64,000 nt of DNA from DATBQN01 sp963755825 (GTDB lineage: Bacteria; Acidobacteriota; Thermoanaerobaculia; Multivoradales; UBA5704): NCBI GenBank assembly GCA_963755825.1, contig CAVWLA010000003.1:744001-808000 (forward strand). Reading direction: 5' to 3'. Both the position numbers and the translations under genes were made by a program. This document shows, in pieces, positions 17,605 to 25,448 of the stretch (the first letter of the stretch is position 1; each line of letters opens with the position of its first letter). The notes beneath the pieces are model-generated. The model worked only from the letters and a program-made list of their open reading frames with translations, had not been told where the DNA came from and made no database searches.

Positions 17605-18759
17605 TCAATGGTTGGGGAATTCCATTACCACGAGCCGAGCCGCCGCATGCTTCGCCGCGGGATGCAGCTGGGTGTCGTCCGCGACGAGAAAGACAAGCTT
17701 GCCGTCCCGAGAGTCGCCGCGCAGCCGGGCGTAGATCGAGCCCCGGAGCGGAATCTCATAGGTCTCGACTTCATGAGCACCCAGCACGTCCAGCTCCCAG
17801 CTCACACCCCCCGCTTCGGGTCTGCGAACGACGACTCCGGGACCGGAGGGCAGGGGCAGAACCTCGTCGACCGTCCGGTGCCGATTGAGCCACTCAGTCC
17901 GTTTCTCAGGGTTGCGGAGCAGATCGTTTCGCCTCTCGAGAGTCATGCTCCCGCATTCCGAGTCGATATCGAGGCCGAGGAGAGAGGTGTTCCAGGTGCG
18001 CACCATCGCACCTTCGCGGCTGAAGAGGTGCGCTCCGGGCTGGAAGCCGGGCACGATGAAGAACGAGCCATCGGCAAGGAAACGCGCGGCCCCCAACGCC
18101 GCGGTGCCGCAGTGCTGCAGGTGCGGAGAGCCGTCACCCCCGGGATCGAAGAGGACGGGCTTGAATCGTTGACCGCCATCGTGGCGGGCGGAGCCTAGAA
18201 ACGCCACCGCGCCTCCAGCCGCCAGCTTCCTGGCGCCGGGGAGGCCGGACGAGACCGCGCCGAGCACCAGCAAGCGGTCACCTGCGACGTCCAGGTCCTC
18301 GACGTAGTCCATCGCTTTGCGATCGAAGCGCACGGTGCCGTCCGAGCTGTTGCCGAGAGCGCGCCAGTTCACGTAATCGAGACGGTCGGCAAAGGCGAGA
18401 AAATCTTCGGATGCGGCCAGCCGCGAGAAGGTCTTGTAGTAGGTCGTTCCCAACGTCGTCTGATTCGGTACCACCTGTCGCACCGCCGGCAGGCCAGCTT
18501 GCAGCTTCAGCTGAGCGACGCCGTCGAAGAGGCGCGAAACGTAGACCGACGCATCGTCGGCCCAACGCACGTCCGTAGCCGCCGACGGCTCGCCCGGCAG
18601 GGCGTAGCTCGCGGCAACACGGAGCTCAAGAGGAGCCGGCCGGGCTGTCGCGCTGCTCACAGTCGACAGCCCTGTGGCGAGGACGATAGAGGTCGCGAAG
18701 GCTGCGACAAGCCAGCCATGAATCCCCAGCAGCCAGGTCTGCCGATACGATTTGGCCAT
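17605..18759 (-). CDS. Exported, possibly beta-propeller-like protein of unknown function
   Basis: A 384-residue protein starting with a signal sequence (residues about 10-41, ending SSATARPA). The mature part has repeated short strands and turns (VRWADDASVYVSRL, LDVAGDRLLVLGAV, GAARFLADGSFFIVPG, GKLVFLVADD), a pattern seen in beta-propellers, though I cannot count blades with confidence. Two Cys occur (LQHCG, SECGS). It is the first gene of the operon and sits behind a recognisable promoter. The region is visibly less GC-rich than its flanks, suggesting acquisition or relaxed selection. The family is unknown to me. Confidence 0.7.
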   Translation of the reverse strand: MAKSYRQTWLLGIHGWLVAAFATSIVLATGLSTVSSATARPAPLELRVAASYALPGEPSAATDVRWADDASVYVSRLFDGVAQLKLQAGLPAVRQVVPNQTTLGTTYYKTFSRLAASEDFLAFADRLDYVNWRALGNSSDGTVRFDRKAMDYVEDLDVAGDRLLVLGAVSSGLPGARKLAAGGAVAFLGSARHDGGQRFKPVLFDPGGDGSPHLQHCGTAALGAARFLADGSFFIVPGFQPGAHLFSREGAMVRTWNTSLLGLDIDSECGSMTLERRNDLLRNPEKRTEWLNRHRTVDEVLPLPSGPGVVVRRPEAGGVSWELDVLGAHEVETYEIPLRGSIYARLRGDSRDGKLVFLVADDTQLHPAAKHAAARLVVMEFPNH

Positions 18760-18799
18760 TTCGCTCGCTCACATCATCAGAGTGATGAACCTGCAGCGT

Positions 18800-18829
18800 A
18801 TTGTAACGCGATGAACAGATACTAAACAA
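18800..18829 (-). promoter_or_regulatory. Sigma-70-like promoter of the exported-protein operon
   Basis: Read on the minus strand: TTGTTT (18829-18824), 18 bases, TACAAT (18805-18800). The -10 box matches five of six consensus bases. The predicted start leaves a leader of about 34 bases before the ATG at 18759, containing a small inverted repeat, CATCA-N6-TGATG (18772-18787). Confidence 0.5.
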
Positions 18830-18901
18830 CTCCCTGGCGCCTCCAGCCTCAGCGGCCGGGCGCTGGTGGCGAGCCCGGCAGCTGGCAGCGGTTCTCCCCG
18901 C

Positions 18902-18930
18902 TTGACGCCATGCTTCTGTTTGGATAAAAA
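18902..18930 (+). promoter_or_regulatory. Sigma-70-like promoter upstream of the coiled-coil gene
   Basis: TTGACG (18902-18907), 17 bases, TAAAAA (18925-18930), within one of the few AT-rich patches of the window. It points toward the gene at 19036, leaving a leader of about 100 bases. The -35 matches five of six bases and the -10 four of six. Confidence 0.4.
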
Positions 18931-19035
18931 TACTCACCAGTAAACATTGCCGGCTGATCTCAGCTCAGCCAACGGCGCATCGAACGAGGCACGACCGGCA
19001 GCCGCGGAGCGCGCGGGCCGCGCGAGGAACGAGCC

Positions 19036-19467
19036 ATGAGCAAGCGTTTCAACGAGACGATCGTCGAGGGGCTGGTCCTGATTGACAACCTCGCCCCGCG
19101 GCTCGCGGAGCTGCCGCAGCTCGCCGCCGACCACGCATCGCTCGGCGAGGTGCTCGCCGAGGTGCGGGAGCTCGCGAGCCGGCGGGAGGCGGCCAAGGCC
19201 GAGCTTCGGGAGATCACCCAGCGGCGCCGGCAGGCGGCGAAGCGGGCGGCGGACCTCCGGCGCCGGCTGACCGCGGGCCTCCAGGCCGCCCTCGGTGCGG
19301 ACAGCCCGCAGCTCCTCGAGTTCGGCGCCAAGCCGCTCCCCCGCGCCGGCGGCCGGCCTCGCCTGACGCCGCTCGACAAGGCGGCCCGTGCCGCAGCGCG
19401 AGCCGTCGCCAGGGCTGCGGCACTGCGCGCCGCGCCGACGCCCTCCGAGCCGACCGCCGCCGCCTGA
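19036..19467 (+). CDS. Small coiled-coil protein with basic Ala-rich tail, unknown function
   Basis: A 143-residue protein. Residues about 5-85 are predicted helical with heptad-like Leu/Ala spacing (ASLGEVLAEVRELASRREA, ITQRRRQAAKRAADLRRRL), so a coiled coil is likely. The C-terminal 45 residues are Ala/Arg/Lys/Pro-rich and resemble the basic tails of nucleoid-associated proteins. A DNA-binding role is only a suggestion; no named family is recognised. GAGGAACGAGCC precedes the ATG. The gene lies just upstream of the 42-bp tandem repeat array. Confidence 0.6.
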   Translation: MSKRFNETIVEGLVLIDNLAPRLAELPQLAADHASLGEVLAEVRELASRREAAKAELREITQRRRQAAKRAADLRRRLTAGLQAALGADSPQLLEFGAKPLPRAGGRPRLTPLDKAARAAARAVARAAALRAAPTPSEPTAAA

Positions 19468-19603
19468 AGGCGTCGATCGGCGGCGCGGCGCGACACCGCC
19501 TCCGCTCCACCCCCACACCTCTCCATCTGGCAGCGCGCGCCTGCCGCACGAGCGGCAGAACTGTCGCGCGCGGCAAAACCGGGCTCCGCGCCGCCGGGCG
19601 CGC

Positions 19604-19905
19604 CGTTTCGCGCCTCGAAACTCCTCGCCGCGGCGCGGAGAGTGAGGTTTAGAGAACGGAAACTGCCTGCCGCGTCGCGGAGCGGGAGGTTTAGAGAACG
19701 GAAACTCCTCGCCGCGTCGCGGAGCGGGAGGTTTAGAGCACGGAAACTCCCTGCCGCGGCGCAGAGCGGGAGGTTTAGAGCACGGAAACTCCTCGCCGCG
19801 TCGCGGAGCGGGAGGTTTAGAGAATGGAAACTCCTCGCCGCGTCGCAGAGCGGGAGGTTTAGCGCACGGAAACTCCTTGCCACGGCGCGAAGCGGGAGGT
19901 TTAGC
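19604..19905 (+). repeat. Array of 42-bp tandem repeats
   Basis: The string GGTTTAG recurs at 19646, 19688, 19730, 19772, 19814, 19856 and 19898, an exact 42-base period, with a more degenerate copy before the first. Each full unit has two conserved halves: GGTTTAGAGAACGGAAACTC, in which GGAGGTTT and AAACTCC can pair with one bulge, and a GC-rich half, CTCCTCGCCGCG-TCGCGGAGCGGGAG, that can also fold back. Units differ at a few positions only. Because 42 is divisible by 3, several frames on both strands stay open and would encode 14-residue repeats, but no frame has a convincing start with a ribosome site. I treat the array as non-coding. Confidence 0.85.
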
Positions 19906-20042
19906 GCGCCGCGATACGCCGGCCGGGGCCGGCATGACGCGTCGTGGCGGCACGGATCTTGAACCTCTTGCACCGTAGGCCGCCGGTGAGCGGCCGTCAT
20001 CTGCAACGCTCTCGAAGAGCCACTCAACCAGGAGGAACATCG

Positions 20043-20540
20043 ATGAAGCTCGAATCCCTGAGAGACCTCTACGTCGAACAGCTCAAGGACCTCTACAGCG
20101 CCGAGACGCAGCTCGTCGACGCGCTGCCCAAGATGGCGGAAGCCTCGGCGGCGCCCGAGCTGCAGAGCGCCTTCCGCGAGCACCTCGCCCAGACCCGCCA
20201 GCACGTCGAGCGCATCGAGCGCATCTTCCAGAGCCTCGGCGACAAGCCGAAGGGGCAGACCTGCGAGGGGATGAAGGGGCTCATCAAGGAAGGCGAGGAG
20301 ATGATCAAGATGAAGGGCGAGCCGGAGGTGATCGACGCCGGCTTGATCGCCGCGGCGCAGCGCGTCGAGCACTACGAGATCGCCGGCTACGGCACCGTGC
20401 GCACCTACGCCGAGCTCCTCGGCGAGCAGGAGGCCGTGCGGCTGCTCGAGCGCACCCTCCAGGAGGAGGAGGCGGCCGACGAGAAGCTCTCGCAGATCGC
20501 CCAGAGCCGCGTCAACCAGGAGGCGATCTCCTTCCGCTGA
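20043..20540 (+). CDS. YciE/YciF-like ferritin-like (DUF892) protein
   Basis: A 165-residue helical protein of the DUF892 family, a four-helix ferritin-like fold induced by stress in enterobacteria. It shows LRDLYVEQLKDLYSAETQLVDALPKMAE at the N terminus (read here in two parts), FREHLAQTRQHVERIE in helix 2, and RVEHYEIAGYGTVRTYAELLG in helices 3-4. The Glu/His pairs in these segments are the likely di-metal ligands. ATG 20043 has AGGAGGAAC upstream and matches the family start. It probably acts in the cytoplasm in stress or iron handling; the exact function is not established for the family. Confidence 0.9.
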   Translation: MKLESLRDLYVEQLKDLYSAETQLVDALPKMAEASAAPELQSAFREHLAQTRQHVERIERIFQSLGDKPKGQTCEGMKGLIKEGEEMIKMKGEPEVIDAGLIAAAQRVEHYEIAGYGTVRTYAELLGEQEAVRLLERTLQEEEAADEKLSQIAQSRVNQEAISFR

Positions 20541-20625
20541 TCGCGCGCTAGGGCGTGTGAGGGATGAATGGCCGCGCGGGCGCTCGGGGTGGTCCCGGGC
20601 GCCCGCGCCGCGTCCGGCCCACCCA

Positions 20626-21708
20626 TCAACAGCCCCTGCTCTTGAGCAGGCGCCGGGTCTCCACCTCGAGGCGGTGGAAGAGGTCGCCGTCGCCCGGCTC
20701 GAGCTCGGCGGCGGAGGCGAGGGTCTTGAGCTCCCCCTCGGTGTAGGCGTCGAGGATCGCCGGGTGGATGTAGAACTTCCGGCAGGTCGCCGGCCGGTTG
20801 CGCAGCGCCCTCGCCACCTGCTTGACCGCCTCGGCGATGTTCTTCTTCGCCGCGGGAGCATCCGCCGCGGCGCCCATCCGCCGCAGCGAGAAGAGCGCCA
20901 GCACGGTGCCTCCCCAGGTGCGGAAGTCCTTGGCGGTGAAATCGTGGCCGGTCGCCTCGCGCAGGTAGTCGTTGACGTCGTCGGAGCTCACCCGCCGCGG
21001 CTCGCCCTCCTCGTCCAGATACTCGAAGAGCGCCTCCCCCGGCAGGTCCTGGCAGCGGGCGATGATGCGCGCCACGCGGCGGTCGCGGACGCCGACGTCG
21101 TGCTCGACGCCGCTCTTGCCGCGGAAGCGGAAGTGCATGGTGGCGCCCTCGACGTCGACGTGCTCGCCGCGTAGCGTGGTCAAGCCGTAGGAGTCGTTGG
21201 CGCGGGCGTACTCGTCGTTGCCGACGCGGATCAGGGTCACCTCGAGGAGCCGCACCACCGCCGCCAGCACCTTCTCCCGCGGCATGCCGGCGAGCGAGAG
21301 GTCGGCGTTCACCCGCTCGCGGATGGCGGGGAGCGCCTCGGCGAAGGCGAGCATGCGGCCGAACTTGGTTTCGTCGCGGACCGCCCGCCAGGCGGGGTGA
21401 TAGCGATACTGCTTGCGGCCGCGGGCATCCCGGCCCGTCGCCTGGATGTGGCCGTTGTCGCGCGGGCAGATCCAGACATCGGTCCACGCCGGCGGGATGG
21501 CGAGCGAGTTGATGCGGACGCGCTCCTCGGCATCGGCGATCGTTTTCCCCGCCGGATCGAGGTAGCTCCAGCCCTTGCCGCTGCGCCGCCGGCGGATGCC
21601 GGGGGTCTCGTCGCTGACGTAGCGCAGGCCGGCGGCGCGGGCGCTCGCCGCCGGATCGGGAGTGGTGGGGATGGGAGCGGGCGGGATCTCCGCCGCGAGG
21701 ATGGCCAT
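20626..21708 (-). CDS. DNA topoisomerase IB, poxvirus/Deinococcus type
   Basis: A 360-residue type IB topoisomerase, which relaxes supercoils by nicking one strand through a 3'-phosphotyrosine. The N-terminal domain includes GLRYVSDETPGIRRRRSGKG and IPPAWTDVWICP. The catalytic domain includes GRDARGRKQYRYHPAWR (Arg), AAVVRLLEVTLIRVGNDEYA, the FRGKSG strand (Lys), KDFRTWGGTVLAL (Arg) and CRKFYIHPAIL, where Tyr313 is the expected nucleophile. Length is usual for bacterial members. It is transcribed away from a histidine kinase gene across a 238-base region containing two palindromes. Confidence 0.93.
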   Translation of the reverse strand: MAILAAEIPPAPIPTTPDPAASARAAGLRYVSDETPGIRRRRSGKGWSYLDPAGKTIADAEERVRINSLAIPPAWTDVWICPRDNGHIQATGRDARGRKQYRYHPAWRAVRDETKFGRMLAFAEALPAIRERVNADLSLAGMPREKVLAAVVRLLEVTLIRVGNDEYARANDSYGLTTLRGEHVDVEGATMHFRFRGKSGVEHDVGVRDRRVARIIARCQDLPGEALFEYLDEEGEPRRVSSDDVNDYLREATGHDFTAKDFRTWGGTVLALFSLRRMGAAADAPAAKKNIAEAVKQVARALRNRPATCRKFYIHPAILDAYTEGELKTLASAAELEPGDGDLFHRLEVETRRLLKSRGC

Positions 21709-21722
21709 CGTCGATCACCTCG

Positions 21723-21738
21723 GCAGGCTCGAGCCTGC
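21723..21738. promoter_or_regulatory. 16-bp palindrome 14 bases upstream of the topoisomerase IB start
   Basis: A perfect inverted repeat centred on CTCGAG (half-site GCAGGCTC) lies just upstream of the ATG at 21708. It would be in the 5' end of the message and could be an operator or a hairpin; nothing else in the sequence decides which. Confidence 0.35.
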
Positions 21739-21803
21739 GGTGTAAGAATTTCAGGCGCCCGCGCTCGCGGCTCCTGGGGGCCGCGACGCCACCGGCGGCG
21801 GCC

Positions 21804-21827
21804 CGGCGGCCGGCCGGCCGGCCGCCG
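21804..21827. repeat. 24-bp perfect all-GC palindrome in the divergent intergenic region
   Basis: Half-site CGGCGGCCGGCC followed directly by its reverse complement, consisting of repeated GGCC. It lies between the divergent topoisomerase IB and histidine kinase genes and could form a cruciform or a hairpin in a long leader. Confidence 0.4.
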
Positions 21828-21946
21828 CCTGCGCAGTGCATTGTCTGTGCCTCGAAACGCCACCGCGGATGGCGCGGGAAGTGCATAAACGCGGAACACC
21901 TTCGAGCGACACGACGGCGGCCGACGAGGAGACGGGAGAGGTTCCG

Positions 21947-23047
21947 ATGGCACATGCGATCGATCAGACGACGCCGGAGGCGCCCCGGCGCCTGGCGGCC
22001 GAGCCGACGGCGGCGGAGCTCGCCCGCGCTCTCGCTCCCGGCGTCCTCCTCCTCCGCGCCGGCAGGCCGGAGAGCGCCGACGAGCGCGCCCTGGCGCTCC
22101 TCGGCCTCGCCGACGCCGCCGCGCTCGCCGCCGCGGCCGGGGAGATCGCCGCGGCGCTCGCCGAGGCCGGGCTCGGCGCACCCGGCACCGGCGTCGTCGC
22201 TGGCGTCGTGACCCTCGGCCCGGGCGGCCGGACGCTCTCCGCCGAGCTCCGCCGGCTGGCCGGCACGGCGGCGGACGGCGGCCTCTCCCTTCTTCTCCTC
22301 GCCGATCCCGCGCCGCTCGCCGCCGCGGCGAGCGACCTCCAGCAGGCCTGCCACCTGCGCACGGTCACCCGCATCTCCCCCGCCGTCGCCCACGACCTCA
22401 GGGCGCCGATCAACGCCATGGTGTTCAACCTCGAGATCCTCAAGGAGACGATCGCCGCCGGCAAGGGCGCCGAGCCGGCGGGGCGCGAGCGCCAGCAGCG
22501 CTACGTCACCGTGCTCCGCGACGAGCTCACCCGGCTCCACCGCGAGCTCGAGAACTTCCTCGCCCAGACCTCCGGCCGCGGCGACCGCGAGGAGACCCTC
22601 GACCTCCGCGAGCCGGTCGCGCAGCTCGTCGCCCTGCTGGTGCCGCCGGGGAGGAAGATCCAGGTGCAGGTGGGATCGGCCCTCCCCGAGCAGCCGGTCC
22701 ACGTCACCGTCAACGCCTGGCAGCTCCGCCAGGCCCTCCTCCAGGTGGGCGTCGCCGCCCTCGAGCGGATCGCGCACCCGGGGCGGCTGACGGTCACCCT
22801 CGCCGCGGCGGACGGCCGCGCCCGGCTGACCCTCGCGGGGCCGGCGGCGCCGGAGCCGCCGGAGCTTGGCGAGCCGGCCGAGGCGAGCTTCGGGCTCGAC
22901 CTCTCGCCGCGCGGCACCGACGGCCAGCAGCGCCAGCAGCTGCACACCGCGCGCGCGCTCCTCGCCGCGCAGGGGGGCGCCGTGCGGCCGCTCGCGGCGG
23001 GGGGCGATGACGGCTTTGAGGTAGAATTGCCGATCCCGGCAGTCTGA
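21947..23047 (+). CDS. Sensor histidine kinase-like protein with degenerate ATP-binding domain
   Basis: A 366-residue protein without membrane segments. Residues about 20-125 resemble a degenerate PAS-type sensor. The dimerisation and phosphoacceptor helix is intact, with His149 in VAHDLRAPINAMVFNLEIL. The expected C-terminal ATPase domain is poorly conserved: the N-box aligns with WQLRQALLQVGVAALERI and lacks the usual Asn, and the DxGxG motif is missing where LTLAGPAAPEPP lies; only a GG of a possible G2 box (AAQGGAVR) remains. It probably works with the NtrC-type regulator 24 bases downstream, perhaps as a phosphatase, a phosphotransfer partner, or a kinase with an unusual ATP site. ATG 21947 follows GGGAGAGG. 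Confidence 0.75.
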   Translation: MAHAIDQTTPEAPRRLAAEPTAAELARALAPGVLLLRAGRPESADERALALLGLADAAALAAAAGEIAAALAEAGLGAPGTGVVAGVVTLGPGGRTLSAELRRLAGTAADGGLSLLLLADPAPLAAAASDLQQACHLRTVTRISPAVAHDLRAPINAMVFNLEILKETIAAGKGAEPAGRERQQRYVTVLRDELTRLHRELENFLAQTSGRGDREETLDLREPVAQLVALLVPPGRKIQVQVGSALPEQPVHVTVNAWQLRQALLQVGVAALERIAHPGRLTVTLAAADGRARLTLAGPAAPEPPELGEPAEASFGLDLSPRGTDGQQRQQLHTARALLAAQGGAVRPLAAGGDDGFEVELPIPAV

Positions 23048-23071
23048 GCCCCCGAAGCCAGGAGAGCAGCT

Positions 23072-24412
23072 ATGCCTCACGCCCTTGCGGTCGACGACGA
23101 TCCCAACTTTCTCTCCGCTCTCGCCGAGCTGATCGAGGGGCAGGGCTTCACCACCAACACCGCGAGCACTCTCCGCGACGCGCGGACGCAGGTCAGCCAC
23201 AAGACGCCCGACGTGGCGCTCGTCGACCTCTATCTGCCGGACGGCAGCGGCATCGACCTGCTCAAGGATCTCGAGCCGGGGAGCTCGACCGAGGTCGTCC
23301 TGATGACCGGCTACGCCGACGTCGAGAGCGCCGTCCAGGCGCTCCGCCTCGGCGCCAGCGACTACCTGACCAAGCCGCTCGACATCGGCCGCCTGAAGAG
23401 CATCCTCGCCAACGTCGCGAGCGTGCAGCCGGGCGCCGCCACCGCCGCCGCCGAAGCCGAGGAGACCGGCGAGCAGGTCGGCCGGCTCGGCCTCCTCCTC
23501 GGCGCCTCACCGCCCATGCAGTCGCTCTACGAAATGGTCACCCGCGTCGCCCCCACCGACGCCACCGTCTTCCTGGTCGGCGAGAGCGGCACCGGCAAGG
23601 ACATGGCGGCGCAGACGCTCCACCACCTGTCGCGCCGCAGCAAGGCGCCGTTCCTGCCGCTCAACTGCGGCGCCATCTCGCCGACGCTGATCGAGAGCGA
23701 GCTCTTCGGTCACGAGCGGGGCAGCTTCACCGGCGCGGCGCGGCGGCACAAGGGCTATTTCGAGCGCGCCCACGGCGGCACCCTGTTCCTCGACGAGATC
23801 ACCGAGATGCCGATCGAGCTGCAGGTGAAGCTCCTCCGCGTCCTCGAGACCGGCGTGCTGCAGCGCATCGGCGGCGACCAGCCGGTGGAGGTCGACGTGC
23901 GCGTTCTCGCCGCCTCCAACCGCGATCCGCAGCGTGCCGTCGAGGAGGGCAAGCTGCGCGAGGACCTCCTCTATCGCCTCTCGGTCTTTCCCATCCAGAT
24001 GCCGCCGCTGCGCGACCGCGGCGACGACATCGATCTGCTCGCCAACTACTTCCTCGCCCAGCTCAACGAGCGCCAGGCGACCGCCAAGCGCTTCACCGAG
24101 GAGACCGCGCAGCGCCTGCTCGGCCACCCCTGGCCGGGCAACGTGCGCGAGCTGAAGAACATCGTCCACCGCGCCTTCATCATGGCCGAGCAGGAGATCA
24201 CGCCGCGCTGCCTGCCGCGCGAGGTGGGCGGCGAATCGGGCGCCGTGCGCAGCCTCCACTTCCAGGTGGGAACCTCGATCGCCGAGGTGGAGCGGCGGTT
24301 GATCATGGCGACGCTCGACCTGAACGGCGGCAACAAACGGAAGACCGCCGACATCCTCGGCGTCAGCCTCAAAACCCTCTACAATCGCCTCAACACCTAC
24401 CGCGAGGACTGA
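23072..24412 (+). CDS. NtrC-family sigma-54-dependent response regulator
   Basis: A 446-residue three-domain regulator. The receiver domain (1-115) has the acidic cluster DDD at 8-10, phosphoacceptor Asp52 (LVDLYLPDG), Thr79 and Lys101. The AAA+ domain (about 140-370) has Walker A GESGTGKD (170-177), the sigma-54-contacting loop GSFTGA (217-222), Walker B GTLFLDE and the sensor region VLAASNRDP. A C-terminal Fis-type helix-turn-helix ends in NKRKTADILGVSLKTLYNRL. It should activate sigma-54 promoters; a well-matched one lies about 120 bases beyond its stop, before the BON lipoprotein gene. The partner is probably the kinase-like protein encoded just upstream. Confidence 0.93.
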   Translation: MPHALAVDDDPNFLSALAELIEGQGFTTNTASTLRDARTQVSHKTPDVALVDLYLPDGSGIDLLKDLEPGSSTEVVLMTGYADVESAVQALRLGASDYLTKPLDIGRLKSILANVASVQPGAATAAAEAEETGEQVGRLGLLLGASPPMQSLYEMVTRVAPTDATVFLVGESGTGKDMAAQTLHHLSRRSKAPFLPLNCGAISPTLIESELFGHERGSFTGAARRHKGYFERAHGGTLFLDEITEMPIELQVKLLRVLETGVLQRIGGDQPVEVDVRVLAASNRDPQRAVEEGKLREDLLYRLSVFPIQMPPLRDRGDDIDLLANYFLAQLNERQATAKRFTEETAQRLLGHPWPGNVRELKNIVHRAFIMAEQEITPRCLPREVGGESGAVRSLHFQVGTSIAEVERRLIMATLDLNGGNKRKTADILGVSLKTLYNRLNTYRED

Positions 24413-24448
24413 TCGCGGCGGGCTCGCGCGACCGCTTCCGGCGCCCAC

Positions 24449-24477
24449 TTGAGGAGCCAAGCACGAGGTTGTATACT
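24449..24477 (+). promoter_or_regulatory. Sigma-70-like promoter upstream of the BON lipoprotein gene
   Basis: TTGAGG (24449-24454), 17 bases, TATACT (24472-24477). The -10 matches five of six bases and the spacing is optimal. It points toward the BON gene at 24647. Confidence 0.55.
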
Positions 24478-24535
24478 CCCCTCCCGTCCGACGACTCAGC
24501 CGACCTGGACCTTGTACCGAGCGTAAAGGGAGTTG

Positions 24536-24551
24536 TGGCACAGAAACTGCT
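24536..24551 (+). promoter_or_regulatory. Sigma-54-type promoter for the BON lipoprotein gene
   Basis: TGGCACAGAAACTGCT has the invariant GG and GC of the -24/-12 elements separated by exactly ten bases and matches most of the consensus TGGCACG-N4-TTGCW. Transcription would start near 24562, leaving about 85 bases before the GTG at 24647. An NtrC-family activator is encoded immediately upstream. Confidence 0.65.
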
Positions 24552-24646
24552 TTCGACCAGAGAAGTGCGATCGAGCGCAGCCATGTTCCAAACTCAACGC
24601 ACGGGGGGACTGAAGAAGGGCCAGGACGACTGACGAGGAGGATGAC

Positions 24647-24976
24647 GTGAACCGCAACCCATGGAGGCACCAGCTGCCGGCGCTCCTGCTCGCCTTGTCC
24701 GCCTTGGTATCCTTCGCCGCGGCGTGCAAGACGACCGAGCCGGTTCACATGCAGCTCGACGACAAGGCCATCAGCGCGAAGATCAAGACGAAGCTGGCGG
24801 CGGATCTCGATGTCAACCCGTTCAACGTCGACGTGACCACCAATGAGGGCGTCGTGACGCTGACCGGCCGCGTGAAGAAGGAAGCGACTCGCAGGAAAGC
24901 GGAGGACTACGCGCACGACACCGACGGGGTGAAGCGCGTCATCAACCTGATCAGAGTAGGCGACATCAACCAGTAG
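24647..24976 (+). CDS. BON-domain lipoprotein, OsmY-like
   Basis: A 109-residue envelope protein. The N terminus is a lipoprotein signal ending FAAAC, with Cys27 as the likely lipid-modified residue. Residues about 36-105 form one BON domain (ISAKIKTKLAADLDVNPFNV, GVVTLTGRVKKEATRRKAED, VKRVINLI), a fold thought to contact phospholipid or other envelope components and often linked to osmotic or envelope stress. The GTG start is supported by GAGGAGGATGAC upstream. It has two candidate promoters and sits between an NtrC-type regulator and another small lipoprotein. Confidence 0.88.
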   Translation: MNRNPWRHQLPALLLALSALVSFAAACKTTEPVHMQLDDKAISAKIKTKLAADLDVNPFNVDVTTNEGVVTLTGRVKKEATRRKAEDYAHDTDGVKRVINLIRVGDINQ

Positions 24977-25027
24977 CGTTCGCCGATTCATCCTTTCATT
25001 CAGTCCAATCACAAGGGAGAAAAACAA

Positions 25028-25306
25028 ATGAAGAAGGCACTCATCCATCTGTCCATGCTCTGCCTGCTGGCCGTTCTTGTCATGCCGCTCGCCGGCTGCA
25101 AGAAGGAAGAGAACATGGAGGTCGAGGAGACCCCGGCTTCCACCGAGGCGCCGGCGGCGACCGACACCGCCATGGGCACCAGCAGCACGATGGGCACCGA
25201 CACGATGGGCACCAGCTCGATGGGCACCGACAGCGGCTCGATGAGCATGGGCACCGATTCGGGTGCGATGGGCACCGGTGCCATGGGCACCTCCCCCTCG
25301 AAGTAA
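25028..25306 (+). CDS. Small lipoprotein with Met-Gly-Thr repeats
   Basis: A 92-residue lipoprotein. The signal peptide ends in LAGC, with Cys24 as the lipidation site, followed by a charged KKEENMEVEE linker. The rest is low complexity built around M-G-T (TMGTDTMGTSSMGTDSG and further copies; about eight MGT units), rich in Thr, Ser, Ala and Met. I know no named family. The repeated Met could serve as a metal-binding or oxidant sink, but that is speculation. It starts 51 bases after the BON gene behind AAGGGAG, and a strong terminator follows, so the two lipoproteins may be co-transcribed. Confidence 0.75.
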   Translation: MKKALIHLSMLCLLAVLVMPLAGCKKEENMEVEETPASTEAPAATDTAMGTSSTMGTDTMGTSSMGTDSGSMSMGTDSGAMGTGAMGTSPSK

Positions 25307-25330
25307 CCTCCTTCCTGTCTTCCGCAGATC

Positions 25331-25366
25331 CGAGGCGCTCGCTGGTCGAGCGCCTCGTTTGTTTTT
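25331..25366 (+). terminator. Rho-independent terminator
   Basis: A perfect 11-bp stem, CGAGGCGCTCG with its complement around a CTGGT loop, followed by TTTGTTTTT. It lies 24 bases after the stop of the Met-Gly-Thr lipoprotein and is the clearest intrinsic terminator in the window on the plus strand. Confidence 0.9.
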
Positions 25367-25448
25367 GGCCGTGGCATCCATGTTGCTCTGAGAGGCCTGC
25401 AGCCGCACCCTCGATGCACAGGGCGGCGGTTTCGACAGGAGGTTTCTC

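Noticed and set aside
19604..19905. CRISPR array
   Set aside because: The whole 42-base unit is repeated with only a few changes, so there are no unique spacers, and no cas gene is nearby.
19642..19962. Open frame encoding 14-residue RFRERKLLAASRSG-type repeats
   Set aside because: Period of 42 keeps several frames open on both strands; no ribosome site or signal peptide supports one of them.
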